From NCBI GenBank assembly GCA_022592435.1, contig JABYQS010000929.1:1-11000 (forward strand): 11,000 bases of DNA, read 5' to 3'. The number at the start of each line of letters is the position of its first letter. The first letter of the stretch is position 1. Source of the stretch: Cerioporus squamosus (lineage: Eukaryota > Basidiomycota > Agaricomycetes > Polyporales > Polyporaceae). Made by a program: the position numbers and the translations under genes. The notes beneath the pieces were generated by a model that was not told where the DNA came from, made no database searches, and saw only the letters and a program-made list of their open reading frames with translations. This document shows positions 1 to 7,749 of the stretch, piece by piece.

Positions 1-2
1 AT

Positions 3-191
3 GTGAGTGCTTGATTCCCGAGCGCTCATCTTGCGAGCGGTCGCATCCGGTCAGTATGGATGCGACAGAGTGTCATCGGCTGTGCCTACATCCGTACTCC
101 GCGGATCGGCGCAGGCTGAGGATCGGCCCCATACGAGGCACCGCTCGCCGGATTCGTATTTGCATCGTGCGCGTTGCTGACCCTGCCTCAG
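3..191 (+). other. Probable intron upstream of the isocitrate dehydrogenase exon
   Basis: The window opens with AT followed by a good donor, GTGAGTGC, at 3. The stretch ends in GCTGACCCTGCCTCAG, a branch-like CTGAC just before an acceptor at 190-191. The next base begins a codon of the isocitrate dehydrogenase exon. No isocitrate dehydrogenase residues can be read in any frame between 3 and 191, so the simplest reading is one intron of 189 bases, long compared with the 50-72 bases typical here. The upstream exon, ending in ..AT, would lie outside the window. An unrecognised exon inside is possible. Confidence 0.45.
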
Positions 192-986
192 TCCATCCGC
201 GGGTTCGCACACTCGTCCTTCAAGATGGCGCTCCAGAAGCGTCTTCCCCTCGTGAGTGTTCACAATTCCAATCGAGAAGACCCGTCTGAGTGCGCTCGCA
301 GTTCATGTCGACACAAGAACACGATCCTGAAGAAAGTACGACGGGCGGTTCAAGGACATTTCCAGGAGATCTACGAGGCGGAGTACAGGGCGGCGTTCGA
401 GTCGGCGGGGATCTACTACGAGCACCGGCTGATCGACGACATGGTCGCGCAGGCGATCAAGTCGTCGGGCGGGTTCGTGTGGGCGTGCAAGAACTACGAC
501 GGGGACGTGCAGTCGGACATCCTCGCGCAGGGCTTCGGGTCGCTGGGGATGATGACCTCGGAGCTGATCACGCCCGACGGGACGTGATCGAGAGCGAGGC
601 GGCGCACGGGACGGTGACGCGGCACTACCGCGAGTGGCAGAAGGGCCGGGAGACGTCGACGAACCCGGTCGCGTCGATCTTTGCGTGGACGCGCGGGCTG
701 CTGCACCGGGCGAAGCTGGACGGGAACGAGCAGCTGAAGGCGTTCTGCCAGGAGCTGGAGGCGGCGTGCGTGGAGGTGATTGACAAGGATGGGATCATGA
801 CGAAGGATCTGGCGCTGGCGATCCATGGAGGAGATGACGCGCGACCACTGGGTCGTCACGGACGTCTACATGGACAAAGTGAACGTGAGTGCTTGGGTAT
901 CTTTCGGACGACGCGGTTTGCTGACGTGCTGGTTGTGCGTGCAGGAGAAGCTCAAGCAGAAGCTGTCCTCGAAGGCGAAGCTGTAG
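192..986 (+). CDS. NADP-dependent isocitrate dehydrogenase, C-terminal part, frame broken by several indels
   Basis: The enzyme oxidatively decarboxylates isocitrate to 2-oxoglutarate and makes NADPH. The N-terminal half lies outside the window. Exons: 192-251 ([20 protein letters not shown]), 302-884 and 945-986 (ends KAKL, stop TAG 984-986), with GT-AG introns 252-301 and 885-944. Family blocks are plain: STKNTILKK and YDGRF near 308-351, [15 protein letters not shown] near 417-462, the metal-binding NYDGDVQSD near 493-519, [12 protein letters not shown] (NADP contact) near 597-630, [11 protein letters not shown] near 657-690, and [15 protein letters not shown] at 834-878. These blocks lie in shifting frames. 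There is an extra base near 314, an extra base near 336, a missing base near 359, a missing base near 582 (a TGA follows at 585) and two missing bases (or one extra) near 829. Between indels the residues are nearly all family-like and third positions are strongly GC. This fits either a very recently disabled copy or assembly errors. The C-terminal AKL matches the type 1 peroxisomal signal. Identity is very sure; intactness is not. Confidence 0.93.
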
Positions 987-1350
987 ACGGCGGCAGCAGG
1001 GGCGGATTTCAGGTGTTGTCTTGCTTAGTGGACATGTAGCGAGGCATGTATGTGTGTAACATTATCTGTGCTGTGCTGAGGGACGAGAAGGCGGGTTCCT
1101 CCATAGCGAACATGCAGTCCGGTTGCTCCGTCTTGGACAGCAACTCGCTTAGATTCTTCTTCGGTGCTGTTTGTGACAGTCCTGCACGATGATTTATGAT
1201 GTGTCGAAGTCCAGTTTGCACATGCTGCGGCCGCTGTACGTTGAGGACAAAGACGCGTCAGAATGGTGTCGTCATGGGTGGACGCGTCCTATCATGTGAC
1301 CGCGTCGGGGGACTCTCGAAATACTCTCTCCCTCTGGCCCATACGCATTC
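987..1350. other. Intergenic stretch downstream of isocitrate dehydrogenase
   Basis: This is the 3' flank of the isocitrate dehydrogenase gene followed by upstream DNA of the next transcription unit. No ORF here has recognisable protein character. T-rich and GT-rich patches near 1020-1075 could belong to a 3' untranslated region, but no firm polyadenylation signal can be named. Confidence 0.4.
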
Positions 1351-1436
1351 TATAAGGACTCGAATGCGTCGGGACCCCTTCCTTTTGTTCCCCTCCCACT
1401 CGCCCTCTACATTCGCCCCATTTTTCTGCCCCCTCG
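1351..1436 (+). promoter_or_regulatory. Candidate core promoter: TATA-like box and CT-rich tract
   Basis: TATAAGG at 1351-1357 is followed about 20 bases later by a long pyrimidine-rich tract (about 1377-1436, runs of C and T with few purines). This arrangement is common at fungal transcription starts. A well-formed intron begins at 1490, which supports transcription from here on the + strand. The unit it serves could be the small candidate gene near 1638-2141 or a spliced leader of the zinc-cluster regulator at 2424. Confidence 0.35.
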
Positions 1437-1489
1437 GCGTAGGGTGAGCTTCGCCAGGGGTTCCTGAGACGATTTTCTACTCCGAGACG

Positions 1490-1561
1490 GTAAGTATAGC
1501 TTTCCTTCCGCGTTGCCGCATATATCCCTCCGCATATACTGACTATATGCGCACTGTCTAG
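1490..1561 (+). other. Candidate spliceosomal intron in a leader or small gene
   Basis: The donor GTAAGTAT at 1490 follows GAGACG, a TACTGAC branch-site match lies at about 1537-1543, and a TAG acceptor ends at 1561. The 72-base length fits the other introns of the window. No convincing coding frame crosses it, so it probably interrupts an untranslated leader. That would make the sequence around it a transcribed exon rather than plain spacer. Confidence 0.4.
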
Positions 1562-1637
1562 GTATGTATACATTGCCGATAAGAGTCTCCCAAGAATGGC
1601 GACATAGTTGCCTCGTTGTTCTCATCCCGGTCCCTCA

Positions 1638-2141
1638 ATGCCCGAACACTCCTCCTCCGATGTCGGCGTTGGAGGTTCCCCGACGCTGGCACTTGCTCTT
1701 CGAAGTGTAGATCTCCGAGGTCGCCGAGCACGCCGATTGCACGCTGCATGAACAGGTGAGTTCATCGCTGGTGGGCCGGATGAAGAGCTCATCGCCGTTC
1801 CACAGAGCATTATACACAGGATCACTGGAGGAAACTCTATTAGAGTGGAGAACATTGAGGTCTGCCCCCGCCTCTTTCCACCGTCCTCGAGTTCCCTATC
1901 CGCAGCTTTTGCCCACTACAGTTCGGAAGCCCGGGTCTTGATGTGAGTTTTCCTTCTTCTCAGGCTCTGTGTGGCAGTCGTGCTCACTGTTTGGGTCGCA
2001 TGCCGTAAAGCGTGCGGACGTGTGACCAGTGCGGACTTGCCTTGGCAACTCATGGTGCTCTCGGGGCTGCATTGGCCAGGCATGTCGATGTCGACGGCGA
2101 GTGGAAGGGCGAGCAGAGGCAGGCCGTCTGCGCGGTACTGA
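1638..2141 (+). CDS. Possible small spliced gene, unrecognised product
   Basis: I do not recognise this protein. The stretch 1752-1942 has one frame with coding-like composition, reading FIAGGPDEELIAVPQ, then SIRVENIEVCPRLFPP and AAFAHYSSEARVL. It joins an upstream ATG at 1638 (MPEHSSSDVGVGG) in the same frame if 1705-1755 is an intron; this 51-base intron removes the only in-frame stop, TGA at 1749-1751. Downstream, the donor GTGAGT at 1943 and an acceptor ending at 2029 would continue into DLPWQLMVLSGLHWPGM and stop at TGA 2139-2141. This gives exons 1638-1704, 1756-1942 and 2030-2141, about 121 residues. Weak points: the 1705 donor (GTGTAG) is poor, the ATG has a poor context with two ATGs upstream in the leader, and intron 1756-1805 (GTGAGT...CACAG) gives a rival model in another frame ending at 1941. 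The region may instead be the 5' leader of the downstream regulator. Confidence 0.28.
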
Positions 2142-2309
2142 CGGGCCGGATGTGCCGCTGTGGCTGGGCGGAGCCGGATTTGGGCAAGCGGGGACCCAGA
2201 ATGGCAGGCGAGTGCGGGGATCCGCGAAAGGGAGGGATAGGGTATGTGGAGTGCGCGTTTAGAGAGGAGCGTGTCTTGTCCCGAACTCTTTTGCCATGCA
2301 TCGGACGCC

Positions 2310-2423
2310 CTGCTGTCTCCGAGTACCCATCTCTCCTCCCTGACCTCCTGCCGAACCACGACCAGCCTCTGCTCTTGCCGCTGTCTCGAGCCCCTCTCCG
2401 CCCTTTGACTCTCACCCGCCACC
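2310..2423 (+). promoter_or_regulatory. Pyrimidine-rich leader and strong start context of the zinc-cluster regulator
   Basis: From about 2310 the + strand is dominated by CTC, CCT and TCTC runs up to GCCACCATG at 2418-2426. The A at -3 and the GCCACC block are an excellent eukaryotic start context. The zinc-cluster frame opens at this ATG, which decides the start of the gene. CT-rich leaders of this kind are usual just downstream of fungal transcription starts. Confidence 0.45.
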
Positions 2424-5400
2424 ATGCCCCTCTCCGCCCGCAAGGACGACAAGGAGCGCACGGTCAAGTCCCAGGAGCAGGAGCTCAAGCGCGCAAGGGG
2501 TGCCATATCTTGCGCAGAATGCCGCCGCCTCAAGCTCAAATGCGACAAGACGGTCCCCTGTTCGTCCTGCAAACGGCGAGGATGCGCCTCCATCTGCCCC
2601 AACGGCAGTCTGACCACGGGTCAGGGGACGAGGTGTGTAGTCCCGTTCCTCTCTTCCCTCAGCCACACGTGTGGACCATCCCCGCGTCTCCAGGTTCATT
2701 CTCGCGGACACGGACCGCTTGCATCGCAAGATTGCAGAGATGAGCGATCGAATCCGTCAGCTCGAAGACGGCCTCGCCATCCTGCAGTCGAGCGTGACGC
2801 GCGAACTACACCCCCTCCTTGCCCCCAACCTCCTCAAGATCAAGTCCGGCCTCGAGCTTCACGTTGCTGCTGAGGGAACCTCGCTGGAGCCTGTCAAGGA
2901 GCCAGAGGATGAGCCCGAGGAGGAACCCCCTTACATTGACGCGTTCGGAACGCTCGCAGTCCGTGACGACGGTGCTGCGACATTCTATGGCCGCTCAGCT
3001 GGGTCTGAGGTACGTCCCGACCACCCTCTTGACCGTCTGTCGAGTGCTGAGGGATTCGCTCCGTGTCCACAGAGCCTTCTGTTGGTAAGCATGCAACTTC
3101 GTTTCTTTGACATAGCTTGTCGCGGTCAGACACACGTTCAGCGACATGTCGGCATCAGTCCAGGGACATATGCTTCGTGACACAAGCGTGTGATTGAATC
3201 CGCGGCGAGTTGACGTGAATCTTGATCGGGCGGGTCCGAGGCCGTCTGGCCGCCCGCCTTTGTGGCGTTTTGTGGCGTGCGCTGTGCTACCGTCTTCGAC
3301 GCCGGTTAGATGGTCGAGGTCGTGTGCTGACGCTCACTTGCATTGCAGGATGAGAAGCCTTCTCTCTCAGTGTCGACGTTGTCACGCGGGCACCTCGACT
3401 TACACCCTGAACTCAACCGTCTCGCGTCCGCATTCCCTCACGGACCATCTGACCTTCCGATCTTCGACCTCCAAGACATAATCACCACCTATCTTCCACC
3501 ATGGCACCGCGCACGAGAATTACGCGAGCTGTATCTCGAACAGGCTCCATGGTTCTTCGGCGCAGTCACGCGGCGACAGCTCTGCGAAGAGATTTTCCCG
3601 CTCTTCTATCAGGAGGCACAAGATGAAGTGGGCGCAGCGGCAGCAAGAGGCTTTGTCGGCTCTGCTGATGCCTTCAACCTTCCGAACGGCACGAAGCAGC
3701 AGGCGTCCTCGCACGAGCTTGGGCTCATGCTTGTTGTGTTTTGCTTCGGCGCCTTGACCGACGCGACGCTCCCGGCAGCCCCTCATAATCCCGAAGCGGA
3801 GAGGTACTACCAACTCACGAGGGCTGCACTCAGTCTCGAGCCCGTCATGGATCGGCCCCCGAGTGTTGCGACTGTGCAGGTGCTCAGTTTGATGGCTATC
3901 TACCAGGTGTGTTGCGATCATGGGCGTTGTGAAGAACAGTACTGACCACAAATCGTAGGGCATGGTTGCTGACGAACACAGTATTGAGAGTACGTGGGCG
4001 CTGATGGGTCTCAGCTCGAAGCTTGCGCAGAGCGTAAGTGTCTGATTGCACGTAGGTTACCGACCACGACTGACTTGTGACGTTTGATCCCCTCAAAGAC
4101 CGGTCTCCGTAAGTCTGCGGATGAAATCTAACCATATGTAGCAACTCATCGTTATCTCAGACCGTGACTGTTCTCGCTTCAAGCTCTCGACGGCGGAGAC
4201 CCAGAAGAGGCGTGCTCTGTTCTGGGAGCTGTTCATCACAGATTGCTGGCAGGTGCGCACATCACCAGCTTTCACTCCGCCCAAGCTCATCATTATCCAC
4301 TAGGCACTCGCCACAGGTCGCTTGCCTACATTTGAACTCGGATTTGTCGACACCGAGTTACCTGCGGATCCTGATGAAACGCTTGCTGATGACGGCACGC
4401 CGCAGCCCAGTTGTAAGTCGCTTTGCCTGGCAGGTCATGTGTGTTGCTAACCCACACGATGTCAGTCCCGGCTTGGAAAGCGCGCTGGGGCAGAGAATGT
4501 GTTTCTCCAGTCGTCATGGGTACATTGACGGCGCAGGCCCCAAAGTACTCTGCCATCCTCGAGCTTGACCGTCGAATCCGTGATGTGTCGCTGCCGAAGT
4601 ATTCACAAGGCCCTCCGCCTCAGAACGCTGGACTATCGCAGACGATGTCATACTACATGCCTATCAACTACCTTCACTTCAGTACGTTCATCGCTTTGTT
4701 TCTGCTCGGTGCACTTCTCATTCACTTAAACGTTCACAGCGTTGCTTTATGTACATCGTTGTTTCTTTGCACACGCGCTTACGGACCATCCAAGTGACCC
4801 GATGCGGAGTCAGTATGCGCCGTCGTTCCTCGCGGGCTATCGGAGCGCCTGCACGCTCCTCTCGACCCTCAGAGAACAGTTCACACTATTCCCTACCCAG
4901 ATCGCGCGCTTCTGGGTACTGTGGACGCATGCATTCTCCGCATGTGTAAGTATCGTTGACTCCGATCTCAGTGTTGATTCCCCAGCTAAAACGCGCAACA
5001 CCAGGTCATGATGGGTTCCGTGGTCACCCGAGGTGGTACGACCAAGACTGCTCAAGCGGCTCTAGGCGAGCTCCGTATCGCATGCGACCTGTTCGAACGA
5101 GCGGCGCAGCACGGTGGACGAGCCTTGAAGTTCATGGTACGTGTTCGCCATTCGCACTCCCTACTACGTTCAGCGGACTGACTGCGTGTTATAGCCTGTT
5201 CTGCGCAAGCTCCACGAGAAAGCTCAGACTGCATACTTCCAGGGCCTCCACCCCCTTCGGCCAGACATATTCAGCCCGCACGGCGCGGAGACCGACCCAG
5301 ATGAACTCTCGATCTTCAGTGGGCGCACGCCACGCACCGTTGTCACGAAGTCCAACCGGCCGCAGCGCATCTCCCCAAGCATGTCGTCTTCGAGTACTGT

Positions 5401-6802
5401 ATCGCCTCCGGAGAACCACTCTAGCCCGAACGGGTCGCAGAACAGCTCGACTGGCTCGGACTACTGCCAGCGGAATTCGCAGTCGCCAGCCGGGGAGGCG
5501 TTCCCGGGGCTTGATTCCTCATACCTTCCTGCGGTACATCCGGGACTCATGTCCGAGCTCCGGTCGTTCGAAGGGCAGCTCGACGCGCAGATCCATCAGA
5601 CAAACTCGTACTATGCGAACAGCGCTGGAGTCCCTGCAGCTGCGCATCAGCCCCATCCATATGCGGAACAGTACGCGGAGCAGCCTCAAGTGATGCAACA
5701 CGATCCGCAGTGGTACCAGACGCAGGCACACGCGCACGCAGCTGGCGAGCACCCACAGCACCATGCTTCTGTCTCTCCTCCGAGCACGGCAGGTTCTCAG
5801 CACCAACAACAGTACCAGCCGTTGCAGTATGCTCCCTCCCAGTCGCTCACCCCGGAGCACCACCCCCCGCAACACCCGCAGTCCAATCGACACTCGTATC
5901 AGCAACCCAAGGCGCCGCAGCCTCTTCCGCCTCCGCTCCCGACCACGGCGGTGCACCAGCAGCAGCAGCAACACCCGCACGATATTCCCATGTACGGCGG
6001 GGCATACTCGATGGCCGCGAGCACGTCTCATTATCAGGACCACCACCCGTACGCGCAGGTCGGGGCTAACGCGTCGACTCAAGACCTGCACGAGTACGAC
6101 ACCTACGTCGCGTACGCGAACGCCCATGCCAGTCATCCAGGACACGCTCAGTCTAATGACGGGCAGTCGATGCCTGACCAGCGGTCTGAGCTGTGGACGG
6201 TGCCACCGGGTGCAGACGTCCATGCGGCGGACGGCGAGCAGATGTCGTACCAGACGCAAACGCCGCCGGAGCCAGACCATCTGGCGAACCATGCCCAGTA
6301 TAGGCAGCAGCCCAGACACGCCCCGCTGCCGCTTCCTCAACATACCCAACATAGTCAAGGTCCTCAGCACCCTTCACACGCCCAACATCCCCATCAACCT
6401 CATCATGCTCAGCATGCTCAGCACCTCCCGCTGCCCCTGCAGCCACAGCATACAGGCCAGAGCGTCCATCCCCCGCCGCAGCCCCTGCAGCCACAGTATA
6501 CCGGCCAGGACATGCGCCCCACGCCGCAGCCCCTGCAGCCACAACATACCGGCCAGAGTATGCACCGCCAACATCCGCCCCAGTCTCAGCATCCGTCCCA
6601 GTACGCGCCACAGGCTCAACCGCAGGCGTATGTGTACTCTCAGCCCCCTCAGAACCAGCACCAGCACCAGCAGCCGCAGATGATGCAGCCGGTGGCGGCG
6701 GCATATCAGCAGCAGCAGCCTCAGCCGGTCGCCACCATGAACGGGTACAGCCTGACGGAGACCTGGACGTCGTTCATTCAGCAGGAGCTGCCTCGCCGGT
6801 GA
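2424..6802 (+). CDS. Zn(II)2Cys6 transcription factor with fungal-specific transcription factor domain and a His/Gln/Pro-rich tail
   Basis: A nuclear DNA-binding regulator; its targets cannot be told from sequence. Exons: 2424-2632, 2694-3009, 3073-3084, 3349-3906, 3959-4033, 4099-4108, 4161-4252, 4304-4412, 4466-4681, 4740-4945, 5005-5136, 5195-6802. All introns are GT-AG and the phases close to 3543 bases, giving 1180 residues. The zinc cluster is C30-x2-C33-x6-C40-x5-C46-x2-C49-x8-C58, with a basic RRLKLK loop. A likely coiled coil follows at residues 71-105 (TDRLHRKIAEMSDRIRQLED), then an acidic patch near 133-150 (EPEDEPEEEPP). The middle homology domain (PF04082 type) runs from about residue 215 to 520: YLPPWHRARELRELYLEQAP, SIESTWALMGLSSKLAQS, GLHRD, and RRALFWELFITDCWQALATG. 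The last exon carries a 500-residue tail rich in His, Gln, Pro and Ser with polyglutamine and three 16-residue repeats, a probable activation or low-complexity region. Odd points: the 12- and 10-base exons and a 264-base third intron (3085-3348), which may hide an exon. The family is certain; the orthologue is not. Confidence 0.93.
3085..3348 (+). other. Unusually long intron 3 of the zinc-cluster regulator
   Basis: The donor GTAAGC at 3085 follows the 12-base exon coding SLLL, and the acceptor CATTGCAG ends at 3348 before DEKPSLSVST. Reading on from the donor meets a stop at 3178-3180, so splicing is required. At 264 bases this is four to five times the other introns of the gene. Internal AG acceptors (for example CATAG near 3115) allow a hidden short exon, but I could not find one with family-like residues. 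Confidence 0.6.
5640..6740 (+). repeat. Low-complexity His/Gln/Pro coding tract
   Basis: This part of the last exon codes mostly for Gln, His, Pro, Ala, Ser and Tyr in short irregular motifs such as HPQSNRHSYQQP, HAQHPHQPHHAQHAQH and NQHQHQQPQ. A run of five glutamines lies at 5957-5971 (four CAG then CAA). Both CAG and CAA are used and the frame stays open, so the protein bias appears to be kept rather than being a simple DNA slippage product. Such tracts in fungal regulators often lie in activation or condensate-forming regions. The same composition produces long spurious ORFs in other frames. Confidence 0.75.
6434..6577 (+). repeat. 48-base tandem repeat, three units, coding
   Basis: Three head-to-tail units of 48 bases (6434-6481, 6482-6529, 6530-6577) each begin CCCCTGCAGCCACA and continue with a TA(C/T)(A)CCGGCCAG-like core. 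They code 16-residue units at about residues 1059-1106: PLQPQHTGQSVHPPPQ, PLQPQYTGQDMRPTPQ and PLQPQHTGQSMHRQHP. The third unit diverges at its end. Unit length is a multiple of three, so copy-number change would keep the regulator in frame. Confidence 0.85.
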
Positions 6803-7526
6803 GCTGGAGCACCGCTGTCTCCCCTGCATGCACGCCCGTTTGGACGGTTTGGAATGTACAATGTCCCTCTCGTGCTCGGAATATCGCGTCTCGTTGTCTG
6901 GATGGTCTGGAACGTTAGAATGTTTGCTGCTATCGTCGTCGTCGCATCTGCTATGTTTTTGTTTGTTTTCCCTGTCGCCGTTATGTCTCTTGCAAGCTGT
7001 TCGCTGTTGGTACTGTGCATATGGTGGTGTCTATGTGAGATATAGGTCCCATTTACGTGGATATGTAACTGTGGTCGTGTGTTAGACTATAGATCGTTGT
7101 GTCCCCTAATTGGTGCCGGAGAGTGCGTGTCAGCACTCAGCCGCAAATGGTCTCGGAGGCGCCCGAACCTTTCCCATCCGAGTCCTCTCCGCCGTGCTGC
7201 ATCGTGGTTAGTGGGCACCATCTGTACTCGTCATCTCTTCTACTCCCGCGTATCCTCGATGAAGTACCACTTGCAAAGTACTATAGCCAGGGCTAGCACG
7301 GCACCAGACAGCCGAGCCGTGGAGCCCGTCCTGATGGTGTCGCCACCACACTACCGTGACATAGCGCCACGGCCTCGCAAGGCTATAAGTACCTGGTCTC
7401 GACGTCTCGTACTCAGAGTACAGCGAGTGCGTATGTATGTCTTTATTTCCTCCCGAGAAGGAGTTTGGCAATAAGCACAGCCCGCTGCTACTGGCAACAT
7501 CAACGCCGCGGTGATGCAAGACCATC
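6803..7526. other. Intergenic stretch: 3' flank of the regulator and distal upstream region of the peptidase
   Basis: T-rich segments near 6945-6990 (TATGTTTTTGTTTGTTTTCC) suit a 3' untranslated region of the regulator. Further on there is a TATAAGT at 7384-7390 that could serve as a distal promoter element. No ORF has recognisable protein character. Nothing resembling a tRNA or other structured RNA gene was seen. Confidence 0.45.
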
Positions 7527-7539
7527 GATCAAATTGATC
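7527..7539. promoter_or_regulatory. Perfect 6-1-6 palindrome upstream of the S28 peptidase
   Basis: GATCAA-A-TTGATC is a perfect inverted repeat with a one-base centre, 211 bases before the peptidase start and 64 bases before the TATA box. A dimeric regulator could bind such a site. No known fungal regulator is assigned to it here, and a 13-base AT-rich palindrome can occur by chance. Confidence 0.25.
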
Positions 7540-7602
7540 AGCCAGTCAAAACTCACCTCGGCGTGAGGCGGAAGCAAACCGCGTACGCGCGCATGACTGC
7601 GG

Positions 7603-7609
7603 TATATAG
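7603..7609 (+). promoter_or_regulatory. TATA box of the S28 peptidase gene
   Basis: TATATAG lies 141 bases upstream of the ATG at 7750. No ATG occurs between this box and 7750, so a transcript starting 30-60 bases downstream would use that ATG first. A TACTAAC branch-site match at 7653-7659 followed by AG acceptors at 7671 and 7677 raises the possibility of a leader intron, but I see no good donor for it. Confidence 0.4.
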
Positions 7610-7749
7610 CGGAACCACTGGCAACTGTCAGCCTCATCTTGCCAGCCACTTCTACTAACAGACTCGGACAGCCGCAGTGCTGGGACCAACAAGACCGTGG
7701 CCAAAGGACGTTGACGCAAAAGTTTTGACTGGCCTCCTTATCTGTCGCG

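Noticed and set aside
1916..2617. 233-codon ORF on the - strand overlapping the regulator start
   Set aside because: It covers the zinc-cluster exon in antisense and has Arg/Ser/Leu-rich composition typical of a shadow frame; no motif.
2012..2743. 243-codon + strand ORF over the leader and first exon of the regulator
   Set aside because: It runs out of frame through the zinc-cluster exon. The CDQCG and CRCGW pieces at its beginning do not form a recognised zinc-binding pattern.
3073..3180. Regulator ending at 3180 by reading through the donor at 3085
   Set aside because: It would lose the whole middle homology domain, which continues in correct phase from 3349.
5519..6370. 283-codon ORF on the - strand opposite the regulator tail
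   Set aside because: It mirrors the low-complexity His/Gln/Pro coding tract and reads as Arg/Val/Leu-rich sequence with no motif; the + strand frame is continuous with the regulator.
5763..6683. 306-codon ORF on the + strand in another frame of the regulator tail
   Set aside because: It is a Ser/Arg/Thr-rich shadow of the same low-complexity tract with no domain and no upstream gene structure.
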